DNA of 64,000 bases from Alloscardovia venturai (GTDB lineage: Bacteria; Actinomycetota; Actinomycetes; Actinomycetales; Bifidobacteriaceae): positions 620,001-684,000 of the forward strand of contig NZ_JBHTHQ010000021.1 of NCBI RefSeq assembly GCF_042676605.1, written 5' to 3'. The translations under genes were made by a program, and so were the position numbers. Positions 1 to 9,131 of this stretch are shown here, piece after piece; positions within the stretch are counted from its first letter, which is position 1; every line of letters starts with the position of its first letter. Under the pieces are notes generated by a model that saw only the letters and a list, made by a program, of their open reading frames with translations, ran no database searches and had not been told where the DNA came from.

Positions 1-872
1 ACCTTAGAAGGGTCTTTGCCAGAAAATGCCCCACCGCCATGGTGTCCCGCACCGCCATACGTATCCACGATAATCTTTCTACCTGTCAGACCAGCATCTG
101 CAAGAGGCCCACCCTTGATAAACGAACCTGTAGGATTGACAAGTAAGGTAATGTCGTCGTGCTTAATTGTGCTGCCGCACACGTCATCAAGCACGGGACG
201 GACGACATTATCGTATACGTGCTCACGAATCCACTCGCGATTAACATCTGGATCATGCTGAGTAGAGACTACTACTGTGTCAACGCGAAGTGGTCTATCA
301 TCCGCATCATACTCAACGGTAACCTGCGTTTTCCCGTCAGGTCGCAATGACGGCACGATACCCTCATGACGAACGTAAGCCAAACGCTGAGCAAGCCTAT
401 GGGCGAGAACTATAGGTAACGGCATAAGCTCTCGTGACTCGTCAGACGCATATCCAAACATCAAGCCCTGATCTCCTGCGCCTTGAAGCTCGTAGCGCTG
501 CTCATCACTGCTGAGAGCATCACCTGCAGATGCCGCACGAATCTTTGCATCCACACCTTGATTGATCTCTGCAGACTGCTCTACGAGACCTACCTGGATA
601 GGAACAGTATCAGCGTCTACACCGATTTCAGTGCTGGTATAACCGATATTTTTGAGGACTCGACGTGCAACTGATACAACATCTACGTGTGCCGTGGATG
701 ACACTTCGCCAAAAATCATGAAACCGCTTGCCTGAGCACATGTTTCTGCGGCAACGTGCGCATGAGAATCTTTTTCAAGGTATGCATCCAGAATTGCATC
801 AGAAATCTGATCGCATACCTTATCAGGATGTCCTTCAGTTACTGATTCTGATGTGAAAAAATGGGTATCCAT
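1..872 (-). CDS. metK: S-adenosylmethionine synthetase, 5' part (runs off window)
   Basis: Makes S-adenosylmethionine from methionine and ATP in the cytoplasm. Translating the minus strand from the ATG at 872 gives 290 codons open to the window edge. Family motifs are visible: the ATP-binding TEGHPDK at residues 12-18, GAGDQG at 131-136, and the glycine-rich GGGAFSGKDPSK near residue 280, which is the loop before the third domain. Roughly 110 C-terminal residues should lie to the left of the window. A purine-rich GAGGAG lies upstream of the ATG at a rather long spacing. It follows rpoZ in the same direction, but a hairpin at the rpoZ stop and about 230 bp separate them, so it may have its own promoter. 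Its product feeds the SAM-by-product enzymes encoded at 32822-36650. The identification is firm. Confidence 0.97.
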   Translation of the reverse strand, partial: MDTHFFTSESVTEGHPDKVCDQISDAILDAYLEKDSHAHVAAETCAQASGFMIFGEVSSTAHVDVVSVARRVLKNIGYTSTEIGVDADTVPIQVGLVEQSAEINQGVDAKIRAASAGDALSSDEQRYELQGAGDQGLMFGYASDESRELMPLPIVLAHRLAQRLAYVRHEGIVPSLRPDGKTQVTVEYDADDRPLRVDTVVVSTQHDPDVNREWIREHVYDNVVRPVLDDVCGSTIKHDDITLLVNPTGSFIKGGPLADAGLTGRKIIVDTYGGAGHHGGGAFSGKDPSK

Positions 873-1085
873 AAAGCGACTGTGCTCCTCATTAATGCTG
901 CAATATAAATACTGCGTTAATCCTACACGGGGTCATCATACTAATAAAAATCCCACGCTAGCATACTGAATAGTTATATATACAGCGAGCTGCGCGGGAC
1001 TAAAAATCAAGCTATGCAACGATAGAATGAGAAATTACTACTGCCAATGCGAAGTCGGCTTAAGTTCTTCTCTACCGTCTTATAA

Positions 1086-1111
1086 GGATGAGTAAATGGC
1101 TTTACTCATCC
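1086..1111 (-). terminator. Hairpin at rpoZ stop codon
   Basis: A perfect 11-bp stem (GGATGAGTAAA / TTTACTCATCC) with a TGGC loop overlaps the rpoZ stop codon. Only a weak T-run follows on the minus strand, so it may terminate inefficiently or protect the mRNA end, leaving some readthrough into metK. Confidence 0.5.
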
Positions 1112-1371
1112 TCTCCCAAAGTCTCTTCCAACAAACCTTCATTAATCTCGCGGAATGCGATAGACAATGGCTTTTCCTGATTCTGATACTCCACCAACGG
1201 TCCTACGTTCTGCAGAAGACCCTCATTAAGCTGTGTGAAGTAAGAGTTAATCTGGCGCGCACGACGAGCTGCGAACATAGCCAACGCATACTTAGAGTCA
1301 GCGTGCTCCATCAGCTCATCCAATGGAGGATTTACAAGTCCCTGTGGTTCAGGGTTAGTTCCCAATGCCAT
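1102..1371 (-). CDS. rpoZ: RNA polymerase omega subunit
   Basis: Small subunit that helps assemble and stabilise RNA polymerase by clamping the beta-prime C-terminus. The product has 89 residues, normal for actinobacterial omega. The core block with DSKYALAMFAARRARQIN (about residues 25-42) is the conserved omega helix region, and the tail NEGLLEETLGEDE resembles bifidobacterial omega. In actinobacteria gmk, rpoZ and metK are commonly neighbours. Here rpoZ-metK is intact, but gmk lies about 16 kb away at 17269-17877, on the same strand, so the block appears to have been opened by insertions (inference). Confidence 0.95.
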   Translation of the reverse strand: MALGTNPEPQGLVNPPLDELMEHADSKYALAMFAARRARQINSYFTQLNEGLLQNVGPLVEYQNQEKPLSIAFREINEGLLEETLGEDE

Positions 1372-1521
1372 TTTTCTCCAATTCTTAAAAATAAGAAGTT
1401 TGGTTTTCCAAAGTCTTTCCTAGTGTACTCACACCTATGTATAAGTCTGTATAAGTCTTGTACTCTCTCACTTCGTGAACCGCACACTGAGGATTCACAC
1501 ATTCTTACTACTATAAGACAT

Positions 1522-3381
1522 ATGAAGATGAGATCAGAAACAATTATGAATGGCCGAATGTTCGCAGGAGCTCGTGCGCTCTACCGCGCTGCTGGAGTAA
1601 ATGAGAAAGATTTCGGCAAACCTATTATCGCTATCGCAAATTCTTTCTCCGAATTTGTACCAGGACACGTACATCTCAACAAAGTTGGTCGTATCGTTTC
1701 TGAGGCCATCAAGCAGGCAGGCGGTATCCCTCGCGAATTCAATACCATTGCTGTCGACGACGGAATCGCTATGGGACATACCGGCATGCTGTATTCGCTT
1801 CCTTCCCGCGATATCATCGCTGACGCAGTAGAGTATTCTGTAAACGCGCATTGTGCAGATGCTCTCATCTGTATTTCTAACTGTGACAAGATTAGCCCTG
1901 GCATGCTTATGGCAGCTCTTCGTCTCAATATTCCTACTATCTTTGTCTCCGGCGGACCGATGGAAGCTGGTGCGACTACGCTTTCTGATGGAACCTCAAA
2001 AAAAACTGATTTGATTGATGTTATGTATGCTTCGGCAGATGATAACGTCTCTGATGAGGATTTGCTCGCTTACGAGCGCACTGCGTGCCCGACGTGTGGC
2101 TCCTGTGCTGGCATGTTTACCGCTAATTCCATGAACTGCCTGATGGAGGCGCTCGGTCTTGCTCTTCCTGGCAATGGCACCACTCTCGCAGACCATGCAG
2201 CTCGAAAGTCCCTTTTTGAGAAGGCAGGAAAGACTATCGTCGACCTTGCAAACCGCTACTATCATGACGACGATGAATCTGTACTTCCACGCTCTATCGT
2301 GACCAAGCATGCATTCGAAAATGCTATGACCATGGATGTCGCTATGGGCGGCTCTACCAATACTGTCCTTCACATTTTGGCTGCTGCCCAGAGCGCGGAT
2401 GTGGACTTTACTTTGGAAGATATCGAACGCATCTCTCACACAGTGCCGTGCATTTGCAAGGCTTCTCCATCTGGTCAGTGGGAAATCACTGATGTCCACC
2501 GTGCAGGTGGAATTTCTCGTATTCTCGGCGAGCTTGACCGCGGCGGTAAACTCCATCGCGATGTTCACTCTGTTGACTATCCAAGCCTTGAGGCAAAGCT
2601 CAATGATTGGGATATCCGTCGCGATACCGTTTGCGATGAAGCTCTTGAGCTCTTTACCGCCGCTCCTTCTGGAGTACGAACGACGGAAGGTCTCAGCCAG
2701 ACTTCACGTTTTGACTCTCTCGACCGTGACCCTATCAATGGCGCAGTGCATGATATGGATCATCCAGCAGTTGAGGAAGGTGGCCTCGCTGTTTTAAGAG
2801 GAAATCTCGCGCCAGATGGTTGCGTGGTAAAAACGGCTGGTGTTGACCCATCTATCTGGAAATTCACAGGTACCGCTGTTGTCGTTGAGTCTCAGGAGCA
2901 GGCAGTTGAAGTCATTTTGGGTGACAAACTCAAGCCAGGTGACGTCTTAATCATCCGCTATGAAGGGCCAAAGGGTGGTCCTGGAATGCAGGAAATGCTC
3001 TATCCAACTTCCTTCGTCAAGGGCAAAGGCATCGGTAAGGAAGTCGCTCTCCTCACCGACGGGCGTTACTCTGGCGGTTCATCCGGTTTGTCCATTGGAC
3101 ACGTAGCCCCTGAAGCTGCAGCCGGCGGACCAATTGCACTCGTGGAGAACGGCGACACTATCGTCATCGACATTCCACAGCGCACAATCACTTTAGACGT
3201 CAGCGATGAAGTGCTTGCAAAACGGCGCGAAGCAATTGAAAACGGGTACGGGTACCGACCTCACCGTGATCGTCAAGTGTCTCTAGCTCTGAAGGCCTAT
3301 GCTGCTTTTGCTCGATCAGCTGATAAGGGCGCGACTCGTGACCCTGAGCTTATCAACCAGCTTGCACATCAAGCTGACTAA
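1522..3381 (+). CDS. ilvD: Dihydroxy-acid dehydratase
   Basis: Iron-sulfur enzyme that dehydrates 2,3-dihydroxy acids to the 2-keto acid precursors of valine, leucine and isoleucine. The frame is open from 1096, but the family N-terminus (MRSETIMNG followed by ARALYRAAGV) begins at the ATG at 1522, which gives 619 residues, the usual family length. Cluster-binding cysteines are visible at C121 (NCDKISPG) and at C189/C192/C195 (CPTCGSC). Other conserved blocks are AIANSFSEFVPGH near residue 40 and GPKGGPGM plus DGRYSGG near residues 485-515. The ribosome-binding site is weak. It diverges from rpoZ, so the 150 bp between them must carry promoters for both. No other branched-chain amino-acid genes are in the window. 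Confidence 0.96.
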   Translation: MKMRSETIMNGRMFAGARALYRAAGVNEKDFGKPIIAIANSFSEFVPGHVHLNKVGRIVSEAIKQAGGIPREFNTIAVDDGIAMGHTGMLYSLPSRDIIADAVEYSVNAHCADALICISNCDKISPGMLMAALRLNIPTIFVSGGPMEAGATTLSDGTSKKTDLIDVMYASADDNVSDEDLLAYERTACPTCGSCAGMFTANSMNCLMEALGLALPGNGTTLADHAARKSLFEKAGKTIVDLANRYYHDDDESVLPRSIVTKHAFENAMTMDVAMGGSTNTVLHILAAAQSADVDFTLEDIERISHTVPCICKASPSGQWEITDVHRAGGISRILGELDRGGKLHRDVHSVDYPSLEAKLNDWDIRRDTVCDEALELFTAAPSGVRTTEGLSQTSRFDSLDRDPINGAVHDMDHPAVEEGGLAVLRGNLAPDGCVVKTAGVDPSIWKFTGTAVVVESQEQAVEVILGDKLKPGDVLIIRYEGPKGGPGMQEMLYPTSFVKGKGIGKEVALLTDGRYSGGSSGLSIGHVAPEAAAGGPIALVENGDTIVIDIPQRTITLDVSDEVLAKRREAIENGYGYRPHRDRQVSLALKAYAAFARSADKGATRDPELINQLAHQAD

Positions 3382-3435
3382 ATCGATTAATTTGGCAAAT
3401 TAGGCTTGAGTACTAAACCGACTAAGATTTAACAT

Positions 3436-4122
3436 ATGTCGAAGAAATTTTGGATCATCGGCGTCAGCACAGTGCTTATTCTCGCTGTGTTGATGTTTGG
3501 TGGTCTTTTTGTGGTTAAACGCATGCCTTTCTGGGCGAATATGAGTACTACAGTTGAGTCAGCAGGCAGAGATTATTCAGCAAAGTTTCATATACCTCCC
3601 GTTCACAGCATTCACGACGGAAACCATGATGGCGTTGATGATCAAACTAATTTGCTGCGGAGCGCCAAAGTTTATCTCAGCTCTAGACCTAAGTATGCAA
3701 GCAAATACTATGCAACAGGCTATCCCGACGATGGGTATGGCGTCTGCACTGATGTCATCGCACAAGCATTTGTTGGCGCAGGATATGATTTTCGTGAGCT
3801 TGTCGATACCGATATTCACGCACACCCGCATGACTACGCTATAGAAGTTCCTGATAAGAATATTGATTTTCGCCGTGTACCCAATCTTCTTGTCTACTTT
3901 CAGCACACGGCTTCTGCCCTCACCACTGACCCTCATGACTATGCGCAATGGCAACCAGGAGATATAGTCATCTTTAATAACCATATCGGTATGGTTTCCG
4001 ACCGACGAGATGCTTACGGCATACCATACGTTCTTCATCACAATAACGCATCACAAAAATCTTTCGAAGAAGATATTTTGCTTTCTCGGCATGATATCGT
4101 CGGCCATTTCAGAGTGAAATAG
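3436..4122 (+). CDS. DUF1287 family membrane-anchored protein
   Basis: Protein of 228 residues with one N-terminal membrane segment (about residues 5-27), followed by an extracytoplasmic domain. The domain shows the DUF1287 pattern: GYPDDGYGVCTDVIAQAF with a conserved Cys around residue 100, NIDFRRVPNL near residue 147, and QPGDIVIF...HIGMVSD near residue 175. The Cys...His arrangement is reminiscent of NlpC/P60-type papain-fold enzymes (inference), so a cell-wall or murein-related amidase or peptidase role is possible but not shown. It starts 54 bp after ilvD in the same direction and could be co-transcribed, with no evident functional link. The biochemical function of the family is not known to me. 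Confidence 0.8.
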   Translation: MSKKFWIIGVSTVLILAVLMFGGLFVVKRMPFWANMSTTVESAGRDYSAKFHIPPVHSIHDGNHDGVDDQTNLLRSAKVYLSSRPKYASKYYATGYPDDGYGVCTDVIAQAFVGAGYDFRELVDTDIHAHPHDYAIEVPDKNIDFRRVPNLLVYFQHTASALTTDPHDYAQWQPGDIVIFNNHIGMVSDRRDAYGIPYVLHHNNASQKSFEEDILLSRHDIVGHFRVK

Positions 4123-4150
4123 AGTCACACGATTTACGAGATTTCACGGC

Positions 4151-4212
4151 ATAATAAAACTCTTCCTTCGCGAATATGGTCTAAGCTAGCAGACTAATTC
4201 ACAAAGGAAGAG
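4151..4212 (-). terminator. Intrinsic terminator of the nucleoside operon
   Basis: On the minus strand a 9-bp stem (CTCTTCCTT / AAGGAAGAG) encloses a nested GTCT/AGAC hairpin and is followed by TTTTATTAT. It sits 28 bp past the stop of the sugar kinase gene, as expected for an operon end. Confidence 0.75.
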
Positions 4213-4240
4213 CATGCAGAGAGAAAGAAAGAAGCTTTAT

Positions 4241-5236
4241 TTACGCGAAGAAATCACCTACCTGCTGAGCTGTCCCATATGATGCCTGCGCTCCATAACC
4301 ACATGCGGCATATGCTGATACAAACGCTGCCATGCGTGCACTATCATCGAGCGTAAATCCGCTTGCCAGACCAGCAAGCACCGTCCCCATATAGGAATCT
4401 CCGCAACCTGTCGTATCCACAGCACTGACGCGAACGGCGTCAATATGAGACACCTCGCCGTTGTCGAGTACTACAGACCCTACCGATCCCAAAGTTACGA
4501 TTACTCGGGTAAATCCTAAATTGCTTAGCGCCTGAGCAACCTGCCCCCAATCAGCATGAAGCCAGTCAGTGTCAGGATCAAGATGAGCAATTTGCGCAAT
4601 TTCGTGTTCGTTAGCAAGGAGTACATCAACGTTTTCAACGAGTTCAGTTGGTAGATTTGCCATGAAAGGCGAATCGTTGAGAAGTACAGTCATGCCTGCG
4701 CGATGAGCAGTGCGAGCCGCCTCTATGACCGCATCCATGGGAGATTCCAAGCACAGCCCCAGAACTGTGTAGGAGGTGAGATCGCTTGCATGCTCGCGCA
4801 CGTAATCTGAGGTAACTTTATGATTAGCGCCTGCTGAGTAAACGATAGTATTTTCGCCATCGCTCTCAGACACCGTGATAACCGTTGTGCCCGAAGGACC
4901 ATCGACACGTGCGATATGACTTGTATCGACGCCAGCTCCACGAAGCTTTGACTCCAAGAATTCACCGTTATAGTCATTGCCCAGTGCACCAAACATGCCT
5001 ACCTGTGCACCCAGTAAAGCCGCGGAAGCTGCTTGATTTGAGGACTTCCCCCCTGGCAAGATATCGAGTTGACTACCATTAATCGTTTCTCCGGGTAGAG
5101 GAAGTCGCTCGGTACGCACGGTGTAGTCCGCGTTCATCGACCCTACGATTGCTACGCGACCATCGATATTCTTGAGATTATCAAGGGCATGATTGGAATC
5201 AGTCATCGTGGAAGTCTTTACTTGTGAATCATTCAT
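4241..5236 (-). CDS. PfkB-family sugar kinase (ribokinase-like)
   Basis: Cytoplasmic ATP-dependent kinase of the ribokinase/PfkB fold, 331 residues with a roughly 25-residue N-terminal extension. Seen: the N-terminal VGSMNADYTVRTERLPLPGET block, the first signature GGKSSNQAASAALLGA near residue 62 and the second signature DTTGCGDSYMG near residue 275, with the catalytic Asp in GCGD. A cysteine replaces the alanine usual in D-T-x-A/G-A-G-D. It is last in an operon behind a nucleoside hydrolase and an MFS transporter, which suggests it phosphorylates the ribose released from nucleosides, though nucleoside kinases share the same fold. Only 9 bp separate it from the transporter gene. Ribokinase is the best guess; the exact substrate is inference. 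Confidence 0.82.
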   Translation of the reverse strand: MNDSQVKTSTMTDSNHALDNLKNIDGRVAIVGSMNADYTVRTERLPLPGETINGSQLDILPGGKSSNQAASAALLGAQVGMFGALGNDYNGEFLESKLRGAGVDTSHIARVDGPSGTTVITVSESDGENTIVYSAGANHKVTSDYVREHASDLTSYTVLGLCLESPMDAVIEAARTAHRAGMTVLLNDSPFMANLPTELVENVDVLLANEHEIAQIAHLDPDTDWLHADWGQVAQALSNLGFTRVIVTLGSVGSVVLDNGEVSHIDAVRVSAVDTTGCGDSYMGTVLAGLASGFTLDDSARMAAFVSAYAACGYGAQASYGTAQQVGDFFA

Positions 5237-5245
5237 ATGAATTCC

Positions 5246-6658
5246 TTACTTATCAGCGTCTTCGACACGTGGAATGAGGAAGGAGCACACGAAGGCAAGA
5301 ACGAGAAGTACTGCTCCTGCAATCATGGAAGCGCTATATCCCGATGTTTGACCACTCGATGCTGCTACACCATTCATGACCGCGTAGAGCACGACATAGC
5401 TCAAACCTGCGCCAAGGTTGAAGGCGCCGGCGTTTAGCCCTGGAAGATAACCCGTATTATCTGCTGGAGAGAGCACAATTCCCAAACCGTTGAGCATAAT
5501 GTTTGCTGTGCCCGCATAGGAAATACCCATGATAACGCACATCACAACGAGTGCCCATACACTTGGCTTATGCGATACGTAAATTCCGAAGAGAGAAGTA
5601 ACAAAGGACACAATCAAACCAAAACGTAATACTTTATGATATCCGAAACGTGATGCAAGAATTCCCGCTACCGGCCCGAATGCCAACCCGACGAGCGCAT
5701 ATGGAGTCAATGTTACAAGGGATACGACAGTCGTATCAATTCCAGCACCAAACTTACCATCTTGTGCAAGAGCCGGAACAACACCATTCATAATTGCGAA
5801 GACACCGGTCATAGTCAGCAATGTCGTCAAGAGCAATCCCCATGTACGACGCTGCTTCAAGTAATGCGTAGGAATCATTGGAGCCTTGCGAGTCTTTTCT
5901 GCAAACCAGAATCCTACAAATGCCACGATGCCAAGGATGAGCAAACCGAATGCGAGTGCCCAATTTGCAGATGCGAGTTTTTGCATTTCATTGAAGGACA
6001 AGTACACGCCGCCCACTGCCACGACAAGTAAGATAACGCCGAGCCAATCCATTGCTGGGGTCTCTTCAGCCGTTGTTTCCTCAGCAAAGATTGCGATGAG
6101 TGCCACTGCGAGTACACCTACAGCCGCCATCACCCAGAAAATAGAGCGGAAGCCGAAGGTACCAGCAAGCCATCCGCCGAGAATAGCATCAACGCCACCG
6201 ATACCACCATTGACAGCGGTCAAAATAGCCATGAGCTTTGCATAGCGTGTTTCATCGGTCACGCGAGCATGAAGCATAATCAATGTCATTGGCACGATTG
6301 GACCAGCCACGCCTTGTAATATGCGTGCAATCATCAGTACCGTCACGTTTGGAGCAAGAGCAGATAAGACACAGCCAAGCGCCGTCAGCGTCAGCATGCC
6401 CATCAAGGTCTTCTTACGTCCAATAATGTCTGCCAAACGTGGCAGGAAGAGTGAGAACAACGCTGCTGCCGTAAAGAACACAGTCTGAGTCAGAGCTATT
6501 GCTGATGACGTAGTATGAAGTTCCTTCTCCATCGTGGTCAGTGCCGGAGAAAGCATAGATGCGTTAAGCTGGAATGCAAATACCGCCATCATCAACGCTG
6601 TCATTAAAGCAGCGATAGAAGCCGTTTTCTGAGGCTTATTCATTGTTTGAGTAGTCAT
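5246..6658 (-). CDS. MFS transporter, putative nucleoside uptake
   Basis: Integral membrane protein of 470 residues with about 14 hydrophobic segments, the drug:H+ antiporter-2-like layout. The MFS motif A appears as PRLADIIGRKKTLM in the loop after the second segment (about residues 74-87), and RILQGVAGPIVP follows in segment 4 (about 113-124). Placed between the nucleoside hydrolase and sugar kinase genes, it is most simply a nucleoside importer (inference from context). By sequence alone it could equally be an efflux pump. It is regulated together with the operon from the promoter at 7796-7825. Confidence 0.8.
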   Translation of the reverse strand: MTTQTMNKPQKTASIAALMTALMMAVFAFQLNASMLSPALTTMEKELHTTSSAIALTQTVFFTAAALFSLFLPRLADIIGRKKTLMGMLTLTALGCVLSALAPNVTVLMIARILQGVAGPIVPMTLIMLHARVTDETRYAKLMAILTAVNGGIGGVDAILGGWLAGTFGFRSIFWVMAAVGVLAVALIAIFAEETTAEETPAMDWLGVILLVVAVGGVYLSFNEMQKLASANWALAFGLLILGIVAFVGFWFAEKTRKAPMIPTHYLKQRRTWGLLLTTLLTMTGVFAIMNGVVPALAQDGKFGAGIDTTVVSLVTLTPYALVGLAFGPVAGILASRFGYHKVLRFGLIVSFVTSLFGIYVSHKPSVWALVVMCVIMGISYAGTANIMLNGLGIVLSPADNTGYLPGLNAGAFNLGAGLSYVVLYAVMNGVAASSGQTSGYSASMIAGAVLLVLAFVCSFLIPRVEDADK

Positions 6659-6727
6659 TTTATCCTCAAATTGTAGTGGTTTTTAGTAGTTCTAAAATCT
6701 TTTTACTTGATAAGTCATGCGAGTCAA

Positions 6728-7669
6728 CTAGCCGATGCACTCGATAGCATTCTTGACCAATGCCCAGAACTTATCAAAGTCAAGCTTGGTAGCCACTTGA
6801 GTATGACATTCTTCCTCACTTGGCTCAGGACCGCGCAAATCTGCCACTGTCATACCGAGAGTTAATGTGCCAGTCAACTCAATATCAACTGGGCAGCGAC
6901 GCGTCTGCACGATGGAAGGATCAATAAGATACGCCACTGTGCATGGGTCATGAACTGGAGGATCCACAAAATCTTGATTGTTCTGATAGCTCAGACGGAA
7001 GAAGTCCATTAAACCAGAAACAAACTGTGCTAAGTCAGTTCCTACAGACTCAATATCCTTCTGAACTACCGGCGTGCACAATGCTTGATGAGTAAGATCC
7101 AAGCCCACCATGGTCACCTTCCATGGCTCATTAAAGACAATGTGAGCCGCTTCAGGGTCCACCATGATGTTGAACTCTGCCACAGAACTCCAATTACCGA
7201 CGTGATAGCCGCCGCCCATGAGCACGACTTCTTTAACGCGCTCTACAATGCGCGGTTCAAGACGTACGGCCATAGCAATATTGGTCAACGGTCCTGTAGG
7301 TACGAGAGTTACAGTACCCGGCTCCTCACTCATAATAGTATCGATGATGAATTTGACTGCGTGATCCGTTTCAAGCGGACGATGTGGCTCAGGCAGTTCC
7401 ACTCCGTCAAGACCTGTCTCACCATGAATTGTAGCTGCTGCCTGCGCTGGGCGGACAAGAGGACGACCAGCACCACGATAGACAGGAATATCGGTAGCGT
7501 GTGCTTTTTCAAGCACTGCTCTCGCATTGTATGTCACCTTCTCGATACTTTGGTTGCCGCCGACAGTAGTGACCCCAAGAAGCTCAATCTCAGGATTTCC
7601 TACTGCAAGCAAGATGGCTACTGCATCATCATGCCCTGGATCACAATCCAAAATAATTTTCTTCGTCAT
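6728..7669 (-). CDS. Ribonucleoside hydrolase (IunH/Rih family)
   Basis: Hydrolyses the N-glycosidic bond of nucleosides to free base plus ribose. The product has 313 residues, typical for the family. The N-terminal calcium-binding signature DCDPGHDDAVAI is at residues 8-19. The VLMGGGYHVGNWSSVAEFNIMVDPEAA block near residue 150 and the HDPCTVAYLI block near residue 240, which carries the active-site His and Asp, are all present. It is first in the operon hydrolase-transporter-kinase, giving a complete uptake, cleavage and ribose-phosphorylation route. Base preference (pyrimidine, inosine or mixed) cannot be read from the sequence. Confidence 0.93.
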   Translation of the reverse strand: MTKKIILDCDPGHDDAVAILLAVGNPEIELLGVTTVGGNQSIEKVTYNARAVLEKAHATDIPVYRGAGRPLVRPAQAAATIHGETGLDGVELPEPHRPLETDHAVKFIIDTIMSEEPGTVTLVPTGPLTNIAMAVRLEPRIVERVKEVVLMGGGYHVGNWSSVAEFNIMVDPEAAHIVFNEPWKVTMVGLDLTHQALCTPVVQKDIESVGTDLAQFVSGLMDFFRLSYQNNQDFVDPPVHDPCTVAYLIDPSIVQTRRCPVDIELTGTLTLGMTVADLRGPEPSEEECHTQVATKLDFDKFWALVKNAIECIG

Positions 7670-7769
7670 CGAAGTCTCCTCATATCATGTCGTGCGCGCA
7701 GACCTTCCTGCAACAAACGCAATTTTCCTTTTTTCGGCGTACACTCAGCCATAGCACTACCATAGCATT

Positions 7770-7789
7770 ATGGTTAAGCGTTTAACCAT
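7770..7789. promoter_or_regulatory. LacI-type operator upstream of the nucleoside operon
   Basis: A 20-bp dyad with perfect 8-bp arms, ATGGTTAA and TTAACCAT, around the centre GCGT. The size and A/T-rich arms match operators of LacI-family repressors. It lies between the lacI-type gene and the nucleoside hydrolase gene, just downstream of the predicted -10 box, where repressor binding would block transcription start. Confidence 0.7.
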
Positions 7790-7795
7790 GTGTTA

Positions 7796-7825
7796 AGAAT
7801 ATCACATCACATGACAATTTTTCAA
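7796..7825 (-). promoter_or_regulatory. Predicted promoter of the nucleoside operon
   Basis: On the minus strand TTGAAA (7820-7825) and TATTCT (7796-7801) are separated by 18 bp. The operator-like palindrome starts 6 bp further on and would cover the start of transcription. Confidence 0.5.
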
Positions 7826-7840
7826 CGAAAGCTCGCGTGT

Positions 7841-8950
7841 TCAGTCTTTTAGACGAGCAACAGTTCCACGTCGAACGATTTGTGGCATGAGAAGAGTAAC
7901 TTCTGCAACGTTCGCATCTTCTTGAGTTTTCGCCTGTCTAGACTTCTTCTGAGTGAGGCTTCCCTCTCGAAGTTTCATCATTTTACTCATACCTGCTTGT
8001 GCGAGCGTGTTGACATCCTGACGTACTGTAGTGAGTTTGAAATCTAAACCGAAGGAATTCATGACATCGTCATAGCCAACTACAGACATATCTTCAGGCA
8101 CGCTAAGCCCACGCTCACCTAATCTGCGCATAAAGCCCAACGCTATTAAATCATTCCCACAAAAAACCGCAGTAACATTTTTATCAATTAAGTCATCTGC
8201 ATACTCATAGCCTGTCGAAACGCTATACGGACCAGTTTTTACTACAGCGGAATTGACAACGATACCGCGCGAACTGAGTTGACGGATAAAACCGTCAAAA
8301 CGAGCAGAGTCAGCGTAATCTTCGAAGACATGCGGACCTATAATTCCGATGTTTGTATGACCTAAATCAGCAAGCAAATCTGCGACAAGCATACCACCAC
8401 GAACATGATCATACGCAAAGCTATCCCATCGTACTTCTCTCAGAGACATATGTACGCCTGTGAAGTACCTATCGATAAAAATCACAGGGAACTGGGCTGA
8501 TTCTAGAGCAGCTTCGAGATGCGTGACATCACGCGGACTTCCATAAGCTGGAACCATAAACAAGCCGTCAACACCCAGCTGAATCATACGTTTGATAGCC
8601 GCATTTTGCTCCTTAGCATTCTCCCCCGTATCAACGATGAGAAGAGAATATCCTAATTTACGGCATTCATCTTCTATATGCTTTGCGAGAGAAGCAAAAA
8701 ACAGATTTTCAATATCTGGAATGATAAGTGCGAAAAGACTTGAGGACTGAGTTGCAAGGCTTCGTGCGGATTGATTAGGGACATATCCAAGCTCTTGAGC
8801 TGCATGGCGTATAGATTCACGAGTTTCTTCGGTAAAGCGATTTGGTTTATCATTGAGGACTAAAGATGCCGCTGCAGTAGAAACACCAGCTGCATCTGCT
8901 ACATCTTTAAGCGTAGCTCGCTGTTTTTTCAACAATTTTCTACTGCTCAT
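7841..8950 (-). CDS. LacI-family transcriptional regulator
   Basis: DNA-binding repressor of 369 residues. The N-terminal helix-turn-helix is clear: TLKDVADAAGVSTAAASLVLND (about residues 13-34), then a hinge region ending YVPNQSARSL. The rest is a periplasmic-binding-protein-like effector domain (FALIIPDIENLFFASLAKHIE through VVGYDD). It lies directly upstream of, and in the same direction as, the nucleoside hydrolase-transporter-kinase operon, with the 20-bp dyad in the gap. It therefore probably represses that operon and responds to ribose or a nucleoside (inference). An ATACA-A-TGTAT dyad at 8980-8990 upstream of its own start could be a separate control site. Confidence 0.9.
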   Translation of the reverse strand: MSSRKLLKKQRATLKDVADAAGVSTAAASLVLNDKPNRFTEETRESIRHAAQELGYVPNQSARSLATQSSSLFALIIPDIENLFFASLAKHIEDECRKLGYSLLIVDTGENAKEQNAAIKRMIQLGVDGLFMVPAYGSPRDVTHLEAALESAQFPVIFIDRYFTGVHMSLREVRWDSFAYDHVRGGMLVADLLADLGHTNIGIIGPHVFEDYADSARFDGFIRQLSSRGIVVNSAVVKTGPYSVSTGYEYADDLIDKNVTAVFCGNDLIALGFMRRLGERGLSVPEDMSVVGYDDVMNSFGLDFKLTTVRQDVNTLAQAGMSKMMKLREGSLTQKKSRQAKTQEDANVAEVTLLMPQIVRRGTVARLKD

Positions 8951-9131
8951 GATACTCCTTTGCGACAGTTACAGCCTATATACAATGTATTTCCTACTTG
9001 AGCCTAGCATGAATAGAACCGTCAGCATATTCGTGTCAAGTATCGTTACTTTCACGCAATCCATCGTGTCAAACTAGCACTACCTCCTGCTACACCTTAC
9101 AGTTTAAGTAGTACACCAGAAAGGAGAAAAA

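Noticed and set aside
1096..1521. Upstream extension of the ilvD frame by 142 codons
   Set aside because: It overlaps rpoZ on the other strand and does not resemble dihydroxy-acid dehydratase; the family start is at 1522.
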